Shown: positions 28,184 to 36,403 of the stretch, piece by piece
Layout: each line of letters starts with the position of its first letter
How positions within the stretch are numbered: position 1 is the stretch's first letter
Source: [Clostridium] fimetarium
GTDB taxonomy: Bacteria > Bacillota > Clostridia > Lachnospirales > Lachnospiraceae
DNA: 64,000 bases
Assembly (NCBI RefSeq): GCF_900111235.1
Contig: NZ_FOJI01000014.1
Coordinates: forward strand, 1-64,000
Direction: 5' to 3'
Program-made: the position numbers and the translations under genes
The notes under the pieces: model-generated
What the model was told of the DNA's origin: nothing
Seen by the model: only the letters and a program-made list of their open reading frames with translations
Database searches by the model: none

Positions 28184-28711
28184 ATGACAATATCTGACAA
28201 GATTCAATTGGGTACTATAATAACAACTACAGCCTTTAGCATTATAGCTATAATTATTTCTATTCGTACCTTACGCCAAAATTCAAAAATGCTTGAAGAA
28301 TCAACCAGACCAGTATTAAGCATATACGGTGAATCAATTGATACAGGAAATCCTTCACTATATTTGGTAATAAAAAATTTTGGAACTAGTACTGCAACTA
28401 TTAGTAAATTTTATTATGATTTTGACTTCACTAATTGCTATTGCACAAAGGGCATTGATTTTTTAGGTAAACTTAAAAATTGTACTATTGCACCAGGACA
28501 ATCACGAATTTGCTTACTTGAACAAAGATATATAGATAGACCTGTTAAATTCGATATAGAATATAAATCTACCACAAGAACCTATAATGAATCTTTTACA
28601 GTTGACATCAAAGCAGGAGTTGGTATGCCTTCATCTAAAAACAAAACACCTGATATGGAATTACAAACCATTTCGTTTACGCTTCAAGAAATGCTCCAAA
28701 AGAATCTTTGA
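28184..28711 (+). CDS. membrane-anchored protein of unknown function
   Basis: 175 residues. A single N-terminal membrane helix (LGTIITTTAFSIIAIIISI) is followed by a short linker (RTLRQNSKMLEESTRPVLSI) and a beta-rich domain (LYLVIKNFGTSTATISKFYY … TIAPGQSRICLLEQRYI). The same plan and motifs (NxGxxxAxI after a membrane helix, then APxQ) occur in the protein encoded at 62410-62973, so the two are probably paralogues. GAAGGAG precedes the start. Function unknown; the second copy lies inside a type I restriction cassette. Confidence 0.75.
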   Translation: MTISDKIQLGTIITTTAFSIIAIIISIRTLRQNSKMLEESTRPVLSIYGESIDTGNPSLYLVIKNFGTSTATISKFYYDFDFTNCYCTKGIDFLGKLKNCTIAPGQSRICLLEQRYIDRPVKFDIEYKSTTRTYNESFTVDIKAGVGMPSSKNKTPDMELQTISFTLQEMLQKNL

Positions 28712-28840
28712 TAATTATCATATTCATTTTCATAATCTACCGACATCGTTTTGATTATGTACATTATTTTAGTTTAGTGAATTAAAAGATACAGATAAAC
28801 TACTAAATTAAAGTTATAGTACTAATCAGAAATTGTTAAT

Positions 28841-29008
28841 TCATATTATTTGATATTCTTGAATAATAATTATTTTACCAATACATTCTTTATCTTTATA
28901 AATTTCAATAATATGATCATCATATTCACATGATTTAATTTCTAATATGCTCTTTTTGTAAAAATTCAATTTTTCTTCTGTATCATAGCTTTTATTTTTA
29001 TATTTCAT
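28841..29008 (-). CDS. small acidic/basic protein, 55 residues
   Basis: A short frame with AAAGGTG just before the ATG. Sequence begins MKYKNKSYDTEEKLNFYKKS and ends GKIIIIQEYQII; charged, probably helix plus strands. It is too short for confident family assignment. It lies in a 510-bp gap between convergent genes, and the intact frame with a ribosome binding site in AT-rich DNA makes it a fair gene candidate. Confidence 0.5.
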   Translation of the reverse strand: MKYKNKSYDTEEKLNFYKKSILEIKSCEYDDHIIEIYKDKECIGKIIIIQEYQII

Positions 29009-29224
29009 TTTTTACACCTTTATATTTTTACAATCTTCTTAACATTTTAATTTACTTTTACTTCAATTATAAGTTTTAAAAATTCGTATAGGCTTATTTC
29101 TACTTTCAATCTAATGTATCATTGATACTCTCATCATAATCATTTTTGAATAATCACTCAAAAATTTGGTTGTATGCTCTTTTCCCAATTTCAAAATGTT
29201 TTGCAAACTCTAATCTTTTCTTCT
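29009..29224. other. gap with possible gene remnant
   Basis: Minus-strand reading gives RLEFAKHFEIGKRAYNQIFE then a stop, then LFKNDYDESINDTLD in the same frame, without a start codon. This may be a decayed short gene, or chance. No terminator is obvious after the nuclease gene. Confidence 0.3.
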
Positions 29225-30412
29225 TTACTCTCCCACTACTCCGTCTCCATCAGCATCTGTCATATATTTATATAACCAATCTTTTGAATAAATAGGCATC
29301 GCATATCCAGCAGCCTTAGCTTCAGCAATTGTCACTTTTCCATTTTTATTAGTATCAACTCTGTTTAATTCTATTTTTTCATCTACTGGTGTAGCAATTC
29401 CACCCGAAGAATTACTAATAGGTGCAGATGTAGGTATAGTAGCAATAGTAGATGCTACTGTAGGTGTAACAATTGCTTTATCAGGATTTATATTATCAAA
29501 ATCATCGATTACTTTATTTCCTTTTAAAATATATTCATAATGATAATGTGAAGGTATTTGAGTAGCTGTATCTGGATAAGTTATAGTTGCAACAAAATCC
29601 GTACATCCACCTGCGTCACGCAATACTTTTTCCATATATGCTTGATTACCAGATCTATTTAATACACTATCTTGTGGAGTAATATTATAAGCATTCGATA
29701 CCCCACCTAATGAATCTGCTATCACATGACCTTCATCTAAATCGGAACGTTCTGTTCCAGAAACTTTTGCCTCATCAGCATAATATCTTCCACTTGATAA
29801 CACTTTTTCAGTATTAGGATCTTGCAAGGTGACTTTATCAGCGATAACATATACAAGTTGACTATATTCGTTTGTTAATCCCCAATAAATTCTATCCCCA
29901 AATCCTACGTCTACTGCAACGTTAGATTGTCTATTTCCTGAAAGATTCCCACCATCGACAACAATAATTTTATAATTGCTACCATTGTAATTAATTGTAT
30001 TATTACTATTTGTTAATATTGATTGTTGTGCTTCTATATTAGGCTGAACTACTTTTGGTGTATCATTCTGTGATTCAGCAACATCAACTTTATTTTCTAC
30101 TTCTGCATCTGAAGATGCTATATTTTCAACATTTTCTGTTATATTAGACGCTTGAGCATTTTCATTATTATTTTCTAAACTATTTTTATTTGATGATAAC
30201 GTTGCTCCAAAAACAAACAAGGCTATTAAAATTGGAATATAAATTCGCTTTTTAAGTCTAATCCCTAATTTATCTAGCTTATTTACAAATATAGGATTAC
30301 ATCCTATTGCAACTAATAGCATAAAAATACCTGATATAAAATTACTTAAAAATCCTCCAATTGACATTAAAACAAAAAATACTGACAACACCCATAAAAT
30401 TATTTTCTTCAT
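29225..30412 (-). CDS. membrane-anchored DNA/RNA non-specific endonuclease with C-terminal Ca-binding motif
   Basis: 395 residues. Three N-terminal hydrophobic segments (to about residue 72), a Ser/Asn/Glu-rich linker to about 140, then a non-specific endonuclease domain with the catalytic histidine in DLDEGHVIADSLGG (His229) and the metal-binding asparagine in NITPQDSVLNRSGNQ. The C-terminus holds two EF-hand-like loops, DTNKNGKVTIAE and DADGDGVVGE, an excalibur-like arrangement. GAGAGGGAG precedes the ATG. It would act at the cell surface, for example on incoming or competitor DNA or as an antibacterial nuclease; no immunity gene is recognised. Confidence 0.85.
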   Translation of the reverse strand: MKKIILWVLSVFFVLMSIGGFLSNFISGIFMLLVAIGCNPIFVNKLDKLGIRLKKRIYIPILIALFVFGATLSSNKNSLENNNENAQASNITENVENIASSDAEVENKVDVAESQNDTPKVVQPNIEAQQSILTNSNNTINYNGSNYKIIVVDGGNLSGNRQSNVAVDVGFGDRIYWGLTNEYSQLVYVIADKVTLQDPNTEKVLSSGRYYADEAKVSGTERSDLDEGHVIADSLGGVSNAYNITPQDSVLNRSGNQAYMEKVLRDAGGCTDFVATITYPDTATQIPSHYHYEYILKGNKVIDDFDNINPDKAIVTPTVASTIATIPTSAPISNSSGGIATPVDEKIELNRVDTNKNGKVTIAEAKAAGYAMPIYSKDWLYKYMTDADGDGVVGE

Positions 30413-30850
30413 CCGTTCTCCCTCTCGTTTTACTATATAATATAATTGAATATATTATATCAGTATAATAAATAATTTAAAATCAAAATCGTTTTTGGTT
30501 GTATCATTAATTTTTAATTAGTTATCATTACTCGTGTATTAGATACACCATGATATTATTTGTATCATTGGCTCCACTATAATAAACAAATATTTTACTA
30601 ACTACCAAAAGAAATCATTACTCAATTTTGCACACTGTTCTTTTGAAATAAAAATAGCTACAGCTCCACTTGGGAATCTGTAACTAATAAAATGTATATA
30701 TTCAAATCAATTGATTTTAGCATCCCCCTTACAATATATTCCCCAACATCTTGTATGAACTAAGTTTATTACTTTTAAGTGATTATATCAAGTTAAATTA
30801 ATACAAATATTAGTAATAATTTATCATATTAATTTTAAATTATTTTCATT

Positions 30851-30924
30851 AACACAAAAATGAGCCACTACAATTTTTGGGGGGAGTAGTGACTCATGTA
30901 TAAAATCCTACTGGGGAGTAGAAC
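30851..30924 (-). ncRNA. candidate small RNA with two C-rich loops
   Basis: From the promoter at 30931-30959 a transcript of about 75 nt would form hairpin 1 (arms 30908-30912 and 30917-30921, loop CCCC) and hairpin 2 (12-bp stem with one mismatch, arms 30860-30871 and 30886-30897, loop containing CCCCCC), ending in TTTTTG. Loops with CUCCCC are complementary to Shine-Dalgarno sequences, a feature of several regulatory RNAs in Firmicutes. It might instead be the 3' end of the small ORF just upstream. Confidence 0.5.
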
Positions 30925-30930
30925 TTTTCT

Positions 30931-30959
30931 ATTTTATCCTAATTAATCTATTATTTCAA
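30931..30959 (-). promoter_or_regulatory. sigma-A promoter for the candidate small RNA
   Basis: TTGAAA (30954-30959) and TAAAAT (30931-30936) on the minus strand with a 17-bp spacer. It lies immediately after the stop codon of the 44-residue ORF. Confidence 0.6.
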
Positions 30960-30973
30960 TACTAATTTGTAAT

Positions 30974-31108
30974 TTACTTTTCCCATCTTATTCCTAAATA
31001 AAAAATCATAAAACTTAATGTTAAAAAATAGTGATCTCTTGAAAGCTCAATTGTTGGTATAATAAAAACTGTATTTTTGTCTGTCCCTTTAAATAAATAG
31101 TATTTCAT
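30974..31108 (-). CDS. small hydrophobic-tailed protein, 44 residues
   Basis: Short frame with TAGGTG just before the ATG. It starts MKYYLFKGTDKNTVFIIPTI and ends LSFMIFYLGIRWEK, with a hydrophobic C-terminal stretch that could be a membrane helix. It lies alone between the terminator of the radical SAM gene and the candidate small RNA. Function unknown; the intact frame and ribosome binding site support it. Confidence 0.55.
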   Translation of the reverse strand: MKYYLFKGTDKNTVFIIPTIELSRDHYFLTLSFMIFYLGIRWEK

Positions 31109-31273
31109 CTTACACCTACCCTTTTTAATATAAATATACAATAGCTTTAATATTAATTGTTGGATTTGGCGAAATTTGTAATTATTTGGGCGATTTTTGT
31201 AATAAAGTTATCATACTCATAATCATAATCTACCCTAACAATTTTCATTGATTCTCACTCTTTTATTTTTGAA

Positions 31274-31306
31274 TCAAAAAACAGGTCATTTCAGACCTGC
31301 TTTTTA
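31274..31306 (-). terminator. intrinsic terminator after the radical SAM gene
   Basis: Stem CAGGTC/GACCTG (31282-31287, 31294-31299) flanked by A and T runs, with TTTTTTG downstream on the minus strand, 10 bp past the stop codon at 31316. Its sequence resembles the terminator at 33689-33727 on the other side of the module. Confidence 0.8.
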
Positions 31307-31315
31307 ACATCATCT

Positions 31316-32323
31316 TTACATTGGAAAACATTGTCTGTCTACAAATAACTGATAGACCTTAGTGAGTAAATCACATGAAGCCTTGTTTCGGTTGACATCG
31401 TGATTTAAGTGGCATGAGCCTCTACAATGGTAAAATGCTTTGCATGACTTACACTCCTCTGGATACTCGTACCTGAAACCAACATCGTATGAAGTCTGGC
31501 TCTTTAATACATCTAATAAATCTATGTCATCTGTTATGTTACAAATGACATCCTTACCTGCTACCGTCTGACAAGGATATACTTTTCCGTCTGTGTCAAT
31601 TGCAACTCCTGTTTTGCCTGCACCACAACCACCTGAACATGCTACCCCAATGTCCATCATATTGAATGTAAACATTCCCATGTTGTAACTGTTGCTGATA
31701 AGTTTTTCTGCTATCTTCACAACTGTTTCATACATAATATCCGAGTCCTCTTGAGTGATACCAAAATGATTAAAATCAACTTTCCATGGTAAGTTCCAGT
31801 TAGATGCAAATTGTGCTAAATCAACTAACTCTCCAGTCGGTAAATTTGTATCACTCATTACAGATAATATGTTAACTGGGTGATTATGTCTACGTAAATC
31901 TTCTATACTAGCCATTACTTTTCCTGCTGTAGATACCCCATTTATATCAATCTTTGAATTAATTACTCCATCAAGCGATACTGCAGTGCCTATGTTATTA
32001 CTTAGAATCCAATCACGAATTTCTTCATTATATATCGTTAAGTTTGTAATCATAGAGCATCTAAATTTTTCCTTGAGCTTTTCTTTCATTATCAGTGGGT
32101 AATCCTTCCACTCATCAAAGTTGAAGAATGGTTCTCCACCTGATAAACGATATGTAAGCCAGTCTATTTTACCTTTTTCAAATAAACTTAGAAACTGGTT
32201 ATTTGTTGCTTCCCAAACTTCTGGACTCATACTCTGATTGTAATGCCTCTCGAAACAATATGGACATCGAAGATTACAATTGTTTGTTGTGAATATCCAT
32301 GGACTCATTCCGAACTTATTCAT
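31316..32323 (-). CDS. radical SAM/SPASM peptide-modifying enzyme
   Basis: 335 residues. The radical SAM cluster motif is C16NLRC20PYC23, followed by the RLSGGEPFF motif. The C-terminal third is a SPASM domain with many cysteines (CSGGCGAGKTG, GKVYPCQ, CKSCKAFYHCRGSC, and a further Cys in NRNKASCDLL), which binds auxiliary [4Fe-4S] clusters. This is the layout of maturases of ribosomally made peptides and of sulfatases. The gene is divergent from a secreted protein ending in CXXX repeats, and TIGRFAMs describes radical SAM maturases linked to CXXX-repeat targets, so that protein is the probable substrate. The start has TTGGAGGA upstream. Cytoplasmic; chemistry (thioether, epimerisation or other) is not known. 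Confidence 0.88.
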   Translation of the reverse strand: MNKFGMSPWIFTTNNCNLRCPYCFERHYNQSMSPEVWEATNNQFLSLFEKGKIDWLTYRLSGGEPFFNFDEWKDYPLIMKEKLKEKFRCSMITNLTIYNEEIRDWILSNNIGTAVSLDGVINSKIDINGVSTAGKVMASIEDLRRHNHPVNILSVMSDTNLPTGELVDLAQFASNWNLPWKVDFNHFGITQEDSDIMYETVVKIAEKLISNSYNMGMFTFNMMDIGVACSGGCGAGKTGVAIDTDGKVYPCQTVAGKDVICNITDDIDLLDVLKSQTSYDVGFRYEYPEECKSCKAFYHCRGSCHLNHDVNRNKASCDLLTKVYQLFVDRQCFPM

Positions 32324-32377
32324 GTATTATCCTCCAAGTATAAAGTTGCTATATATTACAAATAATACCATATTTTT

Positions 32378-32406
32378 TTGACAAACAACAGTGCAACCTT
32401 TATAAT
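32378..32406 (+). promoter_or_regulatory. perfect consensus promoter of the CXXX-repeat gene
   Basis: TTGACA (32378-32383), 17-bp spacer, TATAAT (32401-32406). This is an exact sigma-A consensus, suggesting high constitutive expression of the CXXX-repeat protein unless repressed. Confidence 0.85.
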
Positions 32407-32441
32407 CAAAACAGAAATGCTTATATATCAAGGGGAGAAAA

Positions 32442-33416
32442 ATGTATAGAAATAAGAAGATCGCAGCTGGTACAGCAGTAGTATTATTAGCAGGAACATT
32501 AGGCACTGCAGGTTATTTCAATTCTCAGAAAATAGAAATCATTAGTAAAACTATAGAAGTTGAATCAGGTAATAATCTTAGCACAAATATATCTGATTAC
32601 ATAAAGGCATCTGACAGTATATTGAAAAATGCGACCTTGGATTTGTCAAAAGTAGACACTACAACAGTTGGTAGTTATGAAGCTATCGTTACATATAAAG
32701 ATAAGACACTTGAATTTACAGTTAATGTAGTAGACACAACTGCACCAGTTATTACAGTCAATATATCAGAAATAGCATTAAATTTAGGGGAAACATTAAA
32801 GATCGAATCAATAGATACAAGTGTATCAGATACAAGCAATGTAACATTGACCTTTGAAGATGGTTCAACATCAACGACTTTCGATACAGAGGGTACACAG
32901 AATGTCAAAATTATTGCAACCGATAAGTATAATAATACTTCTGAAAATAAAATCAGCATAAATGTCATATCAATATTTATGTTATGCGATAAGATATTGT
33001 ATGTAAATTCAACAACGCTTCCAGTACGTGATGATTATAATCTAAATGCAAATCAAATCGGAAGTTATGATTATCGAGACGCAGTTATAGTCATCGCAAC
33101 AGTGAAGGATACCAACTGGGTAAAGGTACGACTAGCAGATGGAACAGAAGGTTATTGCATCAACGATTACTTTAGTGAATCTCAACCTGCAGTAAAGGTA
33201 GTACCACAAGCACCTACTCCTACACCAACACCAACTCCAGTTACACCTAGCAATTGTACTTCAAATTGCACTTCAAATTGTACATCTAACTGCACTGTTA
33301 CTCCAAGTAATTGCACATCTAACTGTGCAAGCAACTGCACATCAGATTGTGTACAAGATTTACCAGACGGACTAAGTCAGAATTGTCCAACAGGTAATCC
33401 AGGTGGACACTATTAA
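32442..33416 (+). CDS. secreted Ig/SH3 protein with C-terminal CXXX repeats
   Basis: 324 residues. N-terminal export or anchor helix (KKIAAGTAVVLLAGTLGTAGYF), two Ig-like domains (about 30-100 and 100-175, with VDTTAPVITVNIS between), a bacterial SH3 domain (about 180-245; LPVRDDYNLNANQIGSYDYR … VKVRLADGTEGYCINDYF), a TPTPTPTP linker, and a tail of NCTS-type repeats (270-303) with nine cysteines, eight of them spaced C-x3-C in two blocks. The Asn/Thr/Ser between cysteines recur. Divergent from a radical SAM/SPASM enzyme, so the tail is probably modified, or alternatively disulfide-bonded, at the cell surface. GGGGAG precedes the ATG; it has a consensus promoter. Confidence 0.85.
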   Translation: MYRNKKIAAGTAVVLLAGTLGTAGYFNSQKIEIISKTIEVESGNNLSTNISDYIKASDSILKNATLDLSKVDTTTVGSYEAIVTYKDKTLEFTVNVVDTTAPVITVNISEIALNLGETLKIESIDTSVSDTSNVTLTFEDGSTSTTFDTEGTQNVKIIATDKYNNTSENKISINVISIFMLCDKILYVNSTTLPVRDDYNLNANQIGSYDYRDAVIVIATVKDTNWVKVRLADGTEGYCINDYFSESQPAVKVVPQAPTPTPTPTPVTPSNCTSNCTSNCTSNCTVTPSNCTSNCASNCTSDCVQDLPDGLSQNCPTGNPGGHY

Positions 33417-33440
33417 CAACTTCTGTCTAGGAGACTAAAC

Positions 33441-33674
33441 ATGGCATTTTACAGTTTTATAATAAACCGAAACTTAACTTTACCTTTATGTAGAACTATT
33501 GTAAAGAGTAGACTAACAAAAACTGAGTTTCCGAGTCAGTTAGTAGTACCTTTTCATAATTACGAGGTAGAGTTATTTTATATTGAATGCAAGTCAAAGA
33601 AAGAGTTATTTGAAAAACTACCTAATGCAATCAGTTCTTTTACAATGAAACGAACAAATGAGCTAATAAAATAA
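33441..33674 (+). CDS. small unknown protein of the CXXX-repeat operon
   Basis: 77 residues starting MAFYSFIINRNLTLPLCRTI, ending SSFTMKRTNELIK; probably a small alpha/beta protein, no signal peptide or membrane helix. AGGAG lies just before the ATG, 24 bp after the CXXX-repeat gene, and the shared terminator follows at 33689. Cotranscription suggests a role with that protein (for example an adaptor or chaperone), but no family is recognised. Confidence 0.65.
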   Translation: MAFYSFIINRNLTLPLCRTIVKSRLTKTEFPSQLVVPFHNYEVELFYIECKSKKELFEKLPNAISSFTMKRTNELIK

Positions 33675-33688
33675 ATTCTTCCTATACT

Positions 33689-33727
33689 AAAACAAGCAGG
33701 TCTATCTAAATCAGACCTGCTTGTTTT
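33689..33727. terminator. bidirectional terminator
   Basis: Perfect 15-bp stem (33689-33703 with 33713-33727) with A-run on one side and T-run on the other, serving the plus-strand operon and the minus-strand phosphoesterase gene. The core TCAGACCTGCTT is shared with the terminator at 31274-31306. Confidence 0.9.
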
Positions 33728-33760
33728 AATACAATATATCAACTTATTTACTACTATCTA

Positions 33761-34546
33761 TTACTTATTTTCAAAGAAACTCAAAGGTAGCATGCATTCA
33801 TATATCAATTGATGCCTATTATCTACTGATATATTATCATGATAGTGTCCGAAAAACCAGTGTTTAAAATCAAGCTGCATCTCGATCTTATTGAAGTACT
33901 CAGTCAAAATGTCATAACTATAAAGATAAGAAGTTAGACTTGTCTTAGCATAATATTCCTCAAGACGATGCTGAGTCTCTGTTGAAGTACAGTGAGTGAT
34001 AACGTAATCGACCTTATAACCCACTTTTGCTAAGTTATCCAAACCTTCCTGCATTTCTTCTTCTGTTGGTAACTCTTGTTTCCACCAACTCTCATTTAAC
34101 ACACGATATGGTAAGTTTTTCATCATTGCCTCATGACGTAACATATCATATGATGGATCATCTAATTCAAGTATTCCACCTTGGATATCATGACTTTGTG
34201 CTCCTCCAAAAGTAAAAAAAGTCTTTCCTTCTATATTAAATACTTGACCACGCTCAAGATGAATACATTTATCGCCTACTATCTTTCTTACCTTTCCACC
34301 ATTCCATTCTTCAACTGGAAACTCATAAAGCATATTATAATTTTCATGATTGCCTGCTACCCAAAGAACTGTGTAATCTCTAGTTCCAAAGAACTCTCTC
34401 CAATATTGGTACTCTTTATCATCAGACCAAAGCAATCCAAAATCACCACATACGATTACTGTATCTTTTTCTGTCAACTGACCACCAAACTTACTTTTTG
34501 CAAAGCGTTTAAAACTACCATGTGTATCTCCTGTGATATAAATCAT
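33761..34546 (-). CDS. metallophosphoesterase
   Basis: 261 residues of the calcineurin-like phosphoesterase family. All metal-binding motifs are visible: ITGDTHG at the start, VCGDFG, VAGNHEN, ITHC and FGHYHDN. No signal peptide. The substrate is unknown; family members cleave phosphomonoesters, diesters or nucleotides. Phosphoesterases of this type are frequent cargo on clostridial conjugative elements. It overlaps no other gene and lies upstream of the bidirectional terminator. Confidence 0.88.
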   Translation of the reverse strand: MIYITGDTHGSFKRFAKSKFGGQLTEKDTVIVCGDFGLLWSDDKEYQYWREFFGTRDYTVLWVAGNHENYNMLYEFPVEEWNGGKVRKIVGDKCIHLERGQVFNIEGKTFFTFGGAQSHDIQGGILELDDPSYDMLRHEAMMKNLPYRVLNESWWKQELPTEEEMQEGLDNLAKVGYKVDYVITHCTSTETQHRLEEYYAKTSLTSYLYSYDILTEYFNKIEMQLDFKHWFFGHYHDNISVDNRHQLIYECMLPLSFFENK

Positions 34547-34597
34547 ATTAACACCTCCTCAATAAGCAGTTAATTATATCATTCCATCTTAAGCCTC

Positions 34598-34933
34598 TCA
34601 TAAATCAATTTGTACAGTTACAAGTTCATTACCAAGCTCATATGCATACAGCTCCTGCCTAAGTTCATAATGATGCATACGCACTATTTCTATAAACTCA
34701 CTAATAATATCATTTACAAGAATACTATCACAATAAATTGTTAAGTTTTCTTCTTCATACTCTCTGCCTTTGTAAGCACCTTTTACCATTGTACTATACC
34801 AAGAGAGTACTCCCATCTGTTCAAATACTTTGTATAAATCTTCCTTGAAACTGATATGATCAACTTCAATCAAATTTAAATCTATCCAAGCAAAATGTGG
34901 AATATGTAGCACCAATTTTTTATCATACACCAT
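34598..34933 (-). CDS. unknown protein, 111 residues
   Basis: Begins MVYDKKLVLHIPHFAWIDLN and ends YELGNELVTVQIDL. Cytoplasmic, probably alpha/beta; no motif I can name. GAGGAG precedes the ATG. Part of a compact minus-strand group (resolvase, 78-residue protein, this gene, phosphoesterase) with short gaps, so it may be cotranscribed with them. Confidence 0.65.
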   Translation of the reverse strand: MVYDKKLVLHIPHFAWIDLNLIEVDHISFKEDLYKVFEQMGVLSWYSTMVKGAYKGREYEEENLTIYCDSILVNDIISEFIEIVRMHHYELRQELYAYELGNELVTVQIDL

Positions 34934-34969
34934 AATAAATCTCCTCGTTTAATTTATACTAACTGATTT

Positions 34970-35206
34970 TCAAACACATAACCACCATTGATAAGATAGC
35001 AGACCATACGGAATAGATTCTCCTGCTGCTTGTATCTCTCTGATTACTCTTAATATTTCTCCTTCGGTATCATCTAGTATTTTTCCTTCTGCTATACCTT
35101 TATCTAAACCATCTGCATACTCGCAAAAATCTTCAGCAGTCAACGTTCCATTTTTCATATATCTACGAACCATTTCTTCTGTAATTTCGATGTGTTTTAT
35201 TTCCAT
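34970..35206 (-). CDS. unknown small acidic protein, 78 residues
   Basis: Begins MEIKHIEITEEMVRRYMKNG, rich in Glu/Asp, ends GLLSYQWWLCV with two tryptophans. Predicted mostly helical. GAGGAG precedes the ATG, 25 bp after the resolvase stop. No family recognised; acidity and position on a mobile element are common for modulators but this is weak evidence. Confidence 0.6.
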   Translation of the reverse strand: MEIKHIEITEEMVRRYMKNGTLTAEDFCEYADGLDKGIAEGKILDDTEGEILRVIREIQAAGESIPYGLLSYQWWLCV

Positions 35207-35231
35207 TTGATTTCTCCTCGTATAATTATTT

Positions 35232-35849
35232 CTAGTCAGCTACTTTCACTAGATACATTTTCTTTAACTTGTAAAAGCTTGTTTTCTTAATCCCAAGTTT
35301 TTTCATTGCATCAACTATTTTCATCTCACCTGATTGAACTTTACACATAACTTCATCCCAGTTTTCAGGTTTCTTAATATTAGGTCTACCAAATTCAATA
35401 CCTTTTTTATGGGCAGCTTCAATTCCTTCTCGCTGTCTGCGTATGATTTTAATTCTTTCTTCTTCAGCAATAGAACCTAAAACTTCAATCAATATATTAT
35501 TGACCATTTCAAGCACCCACTCTTGACCTTTTGGATAATCAGCCATTGTAGTCGGTATATCAAGAATTTTGACTCTAATACTTTTCTGTTTAAAATACTC
35601 AAGTTCATTTTTAATGTCAGCCTTACTTCTTGATAATCTGTCCAGTTCTTTTACAACTAAGGTATCACCACTTCGTAACATATTATTTTTCAAACTGAGA
35701 TACCCCAAACGATTGATGTCCTTACCACTTTCTTTATCAACTATAATATCTCGACCATTGATACCATACTCCTTTAGAGCTTCTAATTGCCTATCTTCAT
35801 GTTGACCTTTGGAAGAAACTCTTGCATAACCAAACTCTTTACATTCCAT
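35232..35849 (-). CDS. small serine recombinase (resolvase/invertase family)
   Basis: About 205 residues. Catalytic domain with the serine in GYARVSSKGQHEDRQLEAL, the VKELDRLSRSKADI motif and EEERIKIIRRQREGIEAA at helix E, followed by a C-terminal helix-turn-helix (GEMKIVDAMKKLGIKKTSFYKL). Start chosen at ATG 35849 with AGGAGG upstream; the longer frame adds 22 unlikely residues. It is separate from the large integrase and could resolve dimers or invert DNA using the repeats just upstream. Confidence 0.9.
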   Translation of the reverse strand: MECKEFGYARVSSKGQHEDRQLEALKEYGINGRDIIVDKESGKDINRLGYLSLKNNMLRSGDTLVVKELDRLSRSKADIKNELEYFKQKSIRVKILDIPTTMADYPKGQEWVLEMVNNILIEVLGSIAEEERIKIIRRQREGIEAAHKKGIEFGRPNIKKPENWDEVMCKVQSGEMKIVDAMKKLGIKKTSFYKLKKMYLVKVAD

Positions 35850-35884
35850 AGAAGATCTCCTCCTTTCGTTAAATCTTTGAATTA

Positions 35885-36175
35885 TAAAGTCCGTAAACGT
35901 ATTGAAACTTCGCAAACTTCCGTAATGTCAAAATCAAACTTTTACGAACCATAATTTCAACCAATTTACAATGTCCGTAAATTCACGCTTTTCTGAACCA
36001 ATATCTTCAGACGAAATTACCGTTTCTTCAATAACCAGAAAATACAGATGCGCATGTCCGCTTGTGTTCGATTTTTCTATACACACTCAAAGGATTTACC
36101 CTCCAGAGCCTTATTAGCCTGTGTGGGCAAATATCGAGCAAACGAACTTTTTTAAACCTTTACGAACTTGTGTGT
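35885..36175. promoter_or_regulatory. candidate res site of the small resolvase
   Basis: The region upstream of the resolvase gene holds repeated half-sites: GTCCGTAAA at about 35889 and 35980, CTTCCGTAATGTC near 35918, and TTTACGAAC near 35940 and 36160 in the opposite orientation. Serine resolvases bind such 12-bp half-sites in a three-subsite res region next to their gene. Confidence 0.5.
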
Positions 36176-36183
36176 TAGATTAC

Positions 36184-36345
36184 CATAGTAAAAGGGCTAC
36201 TTCAACGGATACTATAGCCAATCATCAAGGCAATTAGTTAGTACTATTGATACAATGTGTTTCATTTCAAGCACTTTGAGAACCAATTGCAAGCCATTAC
36301 CAGTGCAGGACACAGAACCAGACTTTATACGAGTTTCTTCCATAG
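36184..36345 (-). other. gap between two hairpins with the same tail
   Basis: Two hairpins end in the same minus-strand tail CCCTTTTACTATGG: one with GGCTA/TAGCC ending near 36184, one at 36351-36373. Between them are about 120 bp without an ORF. This may be a duplicated terminator or a small transcript; I see no convincing promoter. Confidence 0.35.
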
Positions 36346-36373
36346 TAAAAGGGATAGGCTTTTGACCTATCCC
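36345..36373 (-). terminator. intrinsic terminator after the 36.4-kb gene
   Basis: Stem GGGATAGG/CCTATCCC (36351-36358, 36366-36373) followed on the minus strand by CTTTTA, 30 bp past the stop codon at 36404. Confidence 0.8.
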
Positions 36374-36403
36374 CAATAACACATATTCCATTTACACTAT
36401 AGA

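Noticed and set aside
29100-29222. Gene remnant with reading RLEFAKHFEIGKRAYNQIFE
   Set aside because: No start codon and an in-frame stop; kept only as a note in the gap entry.
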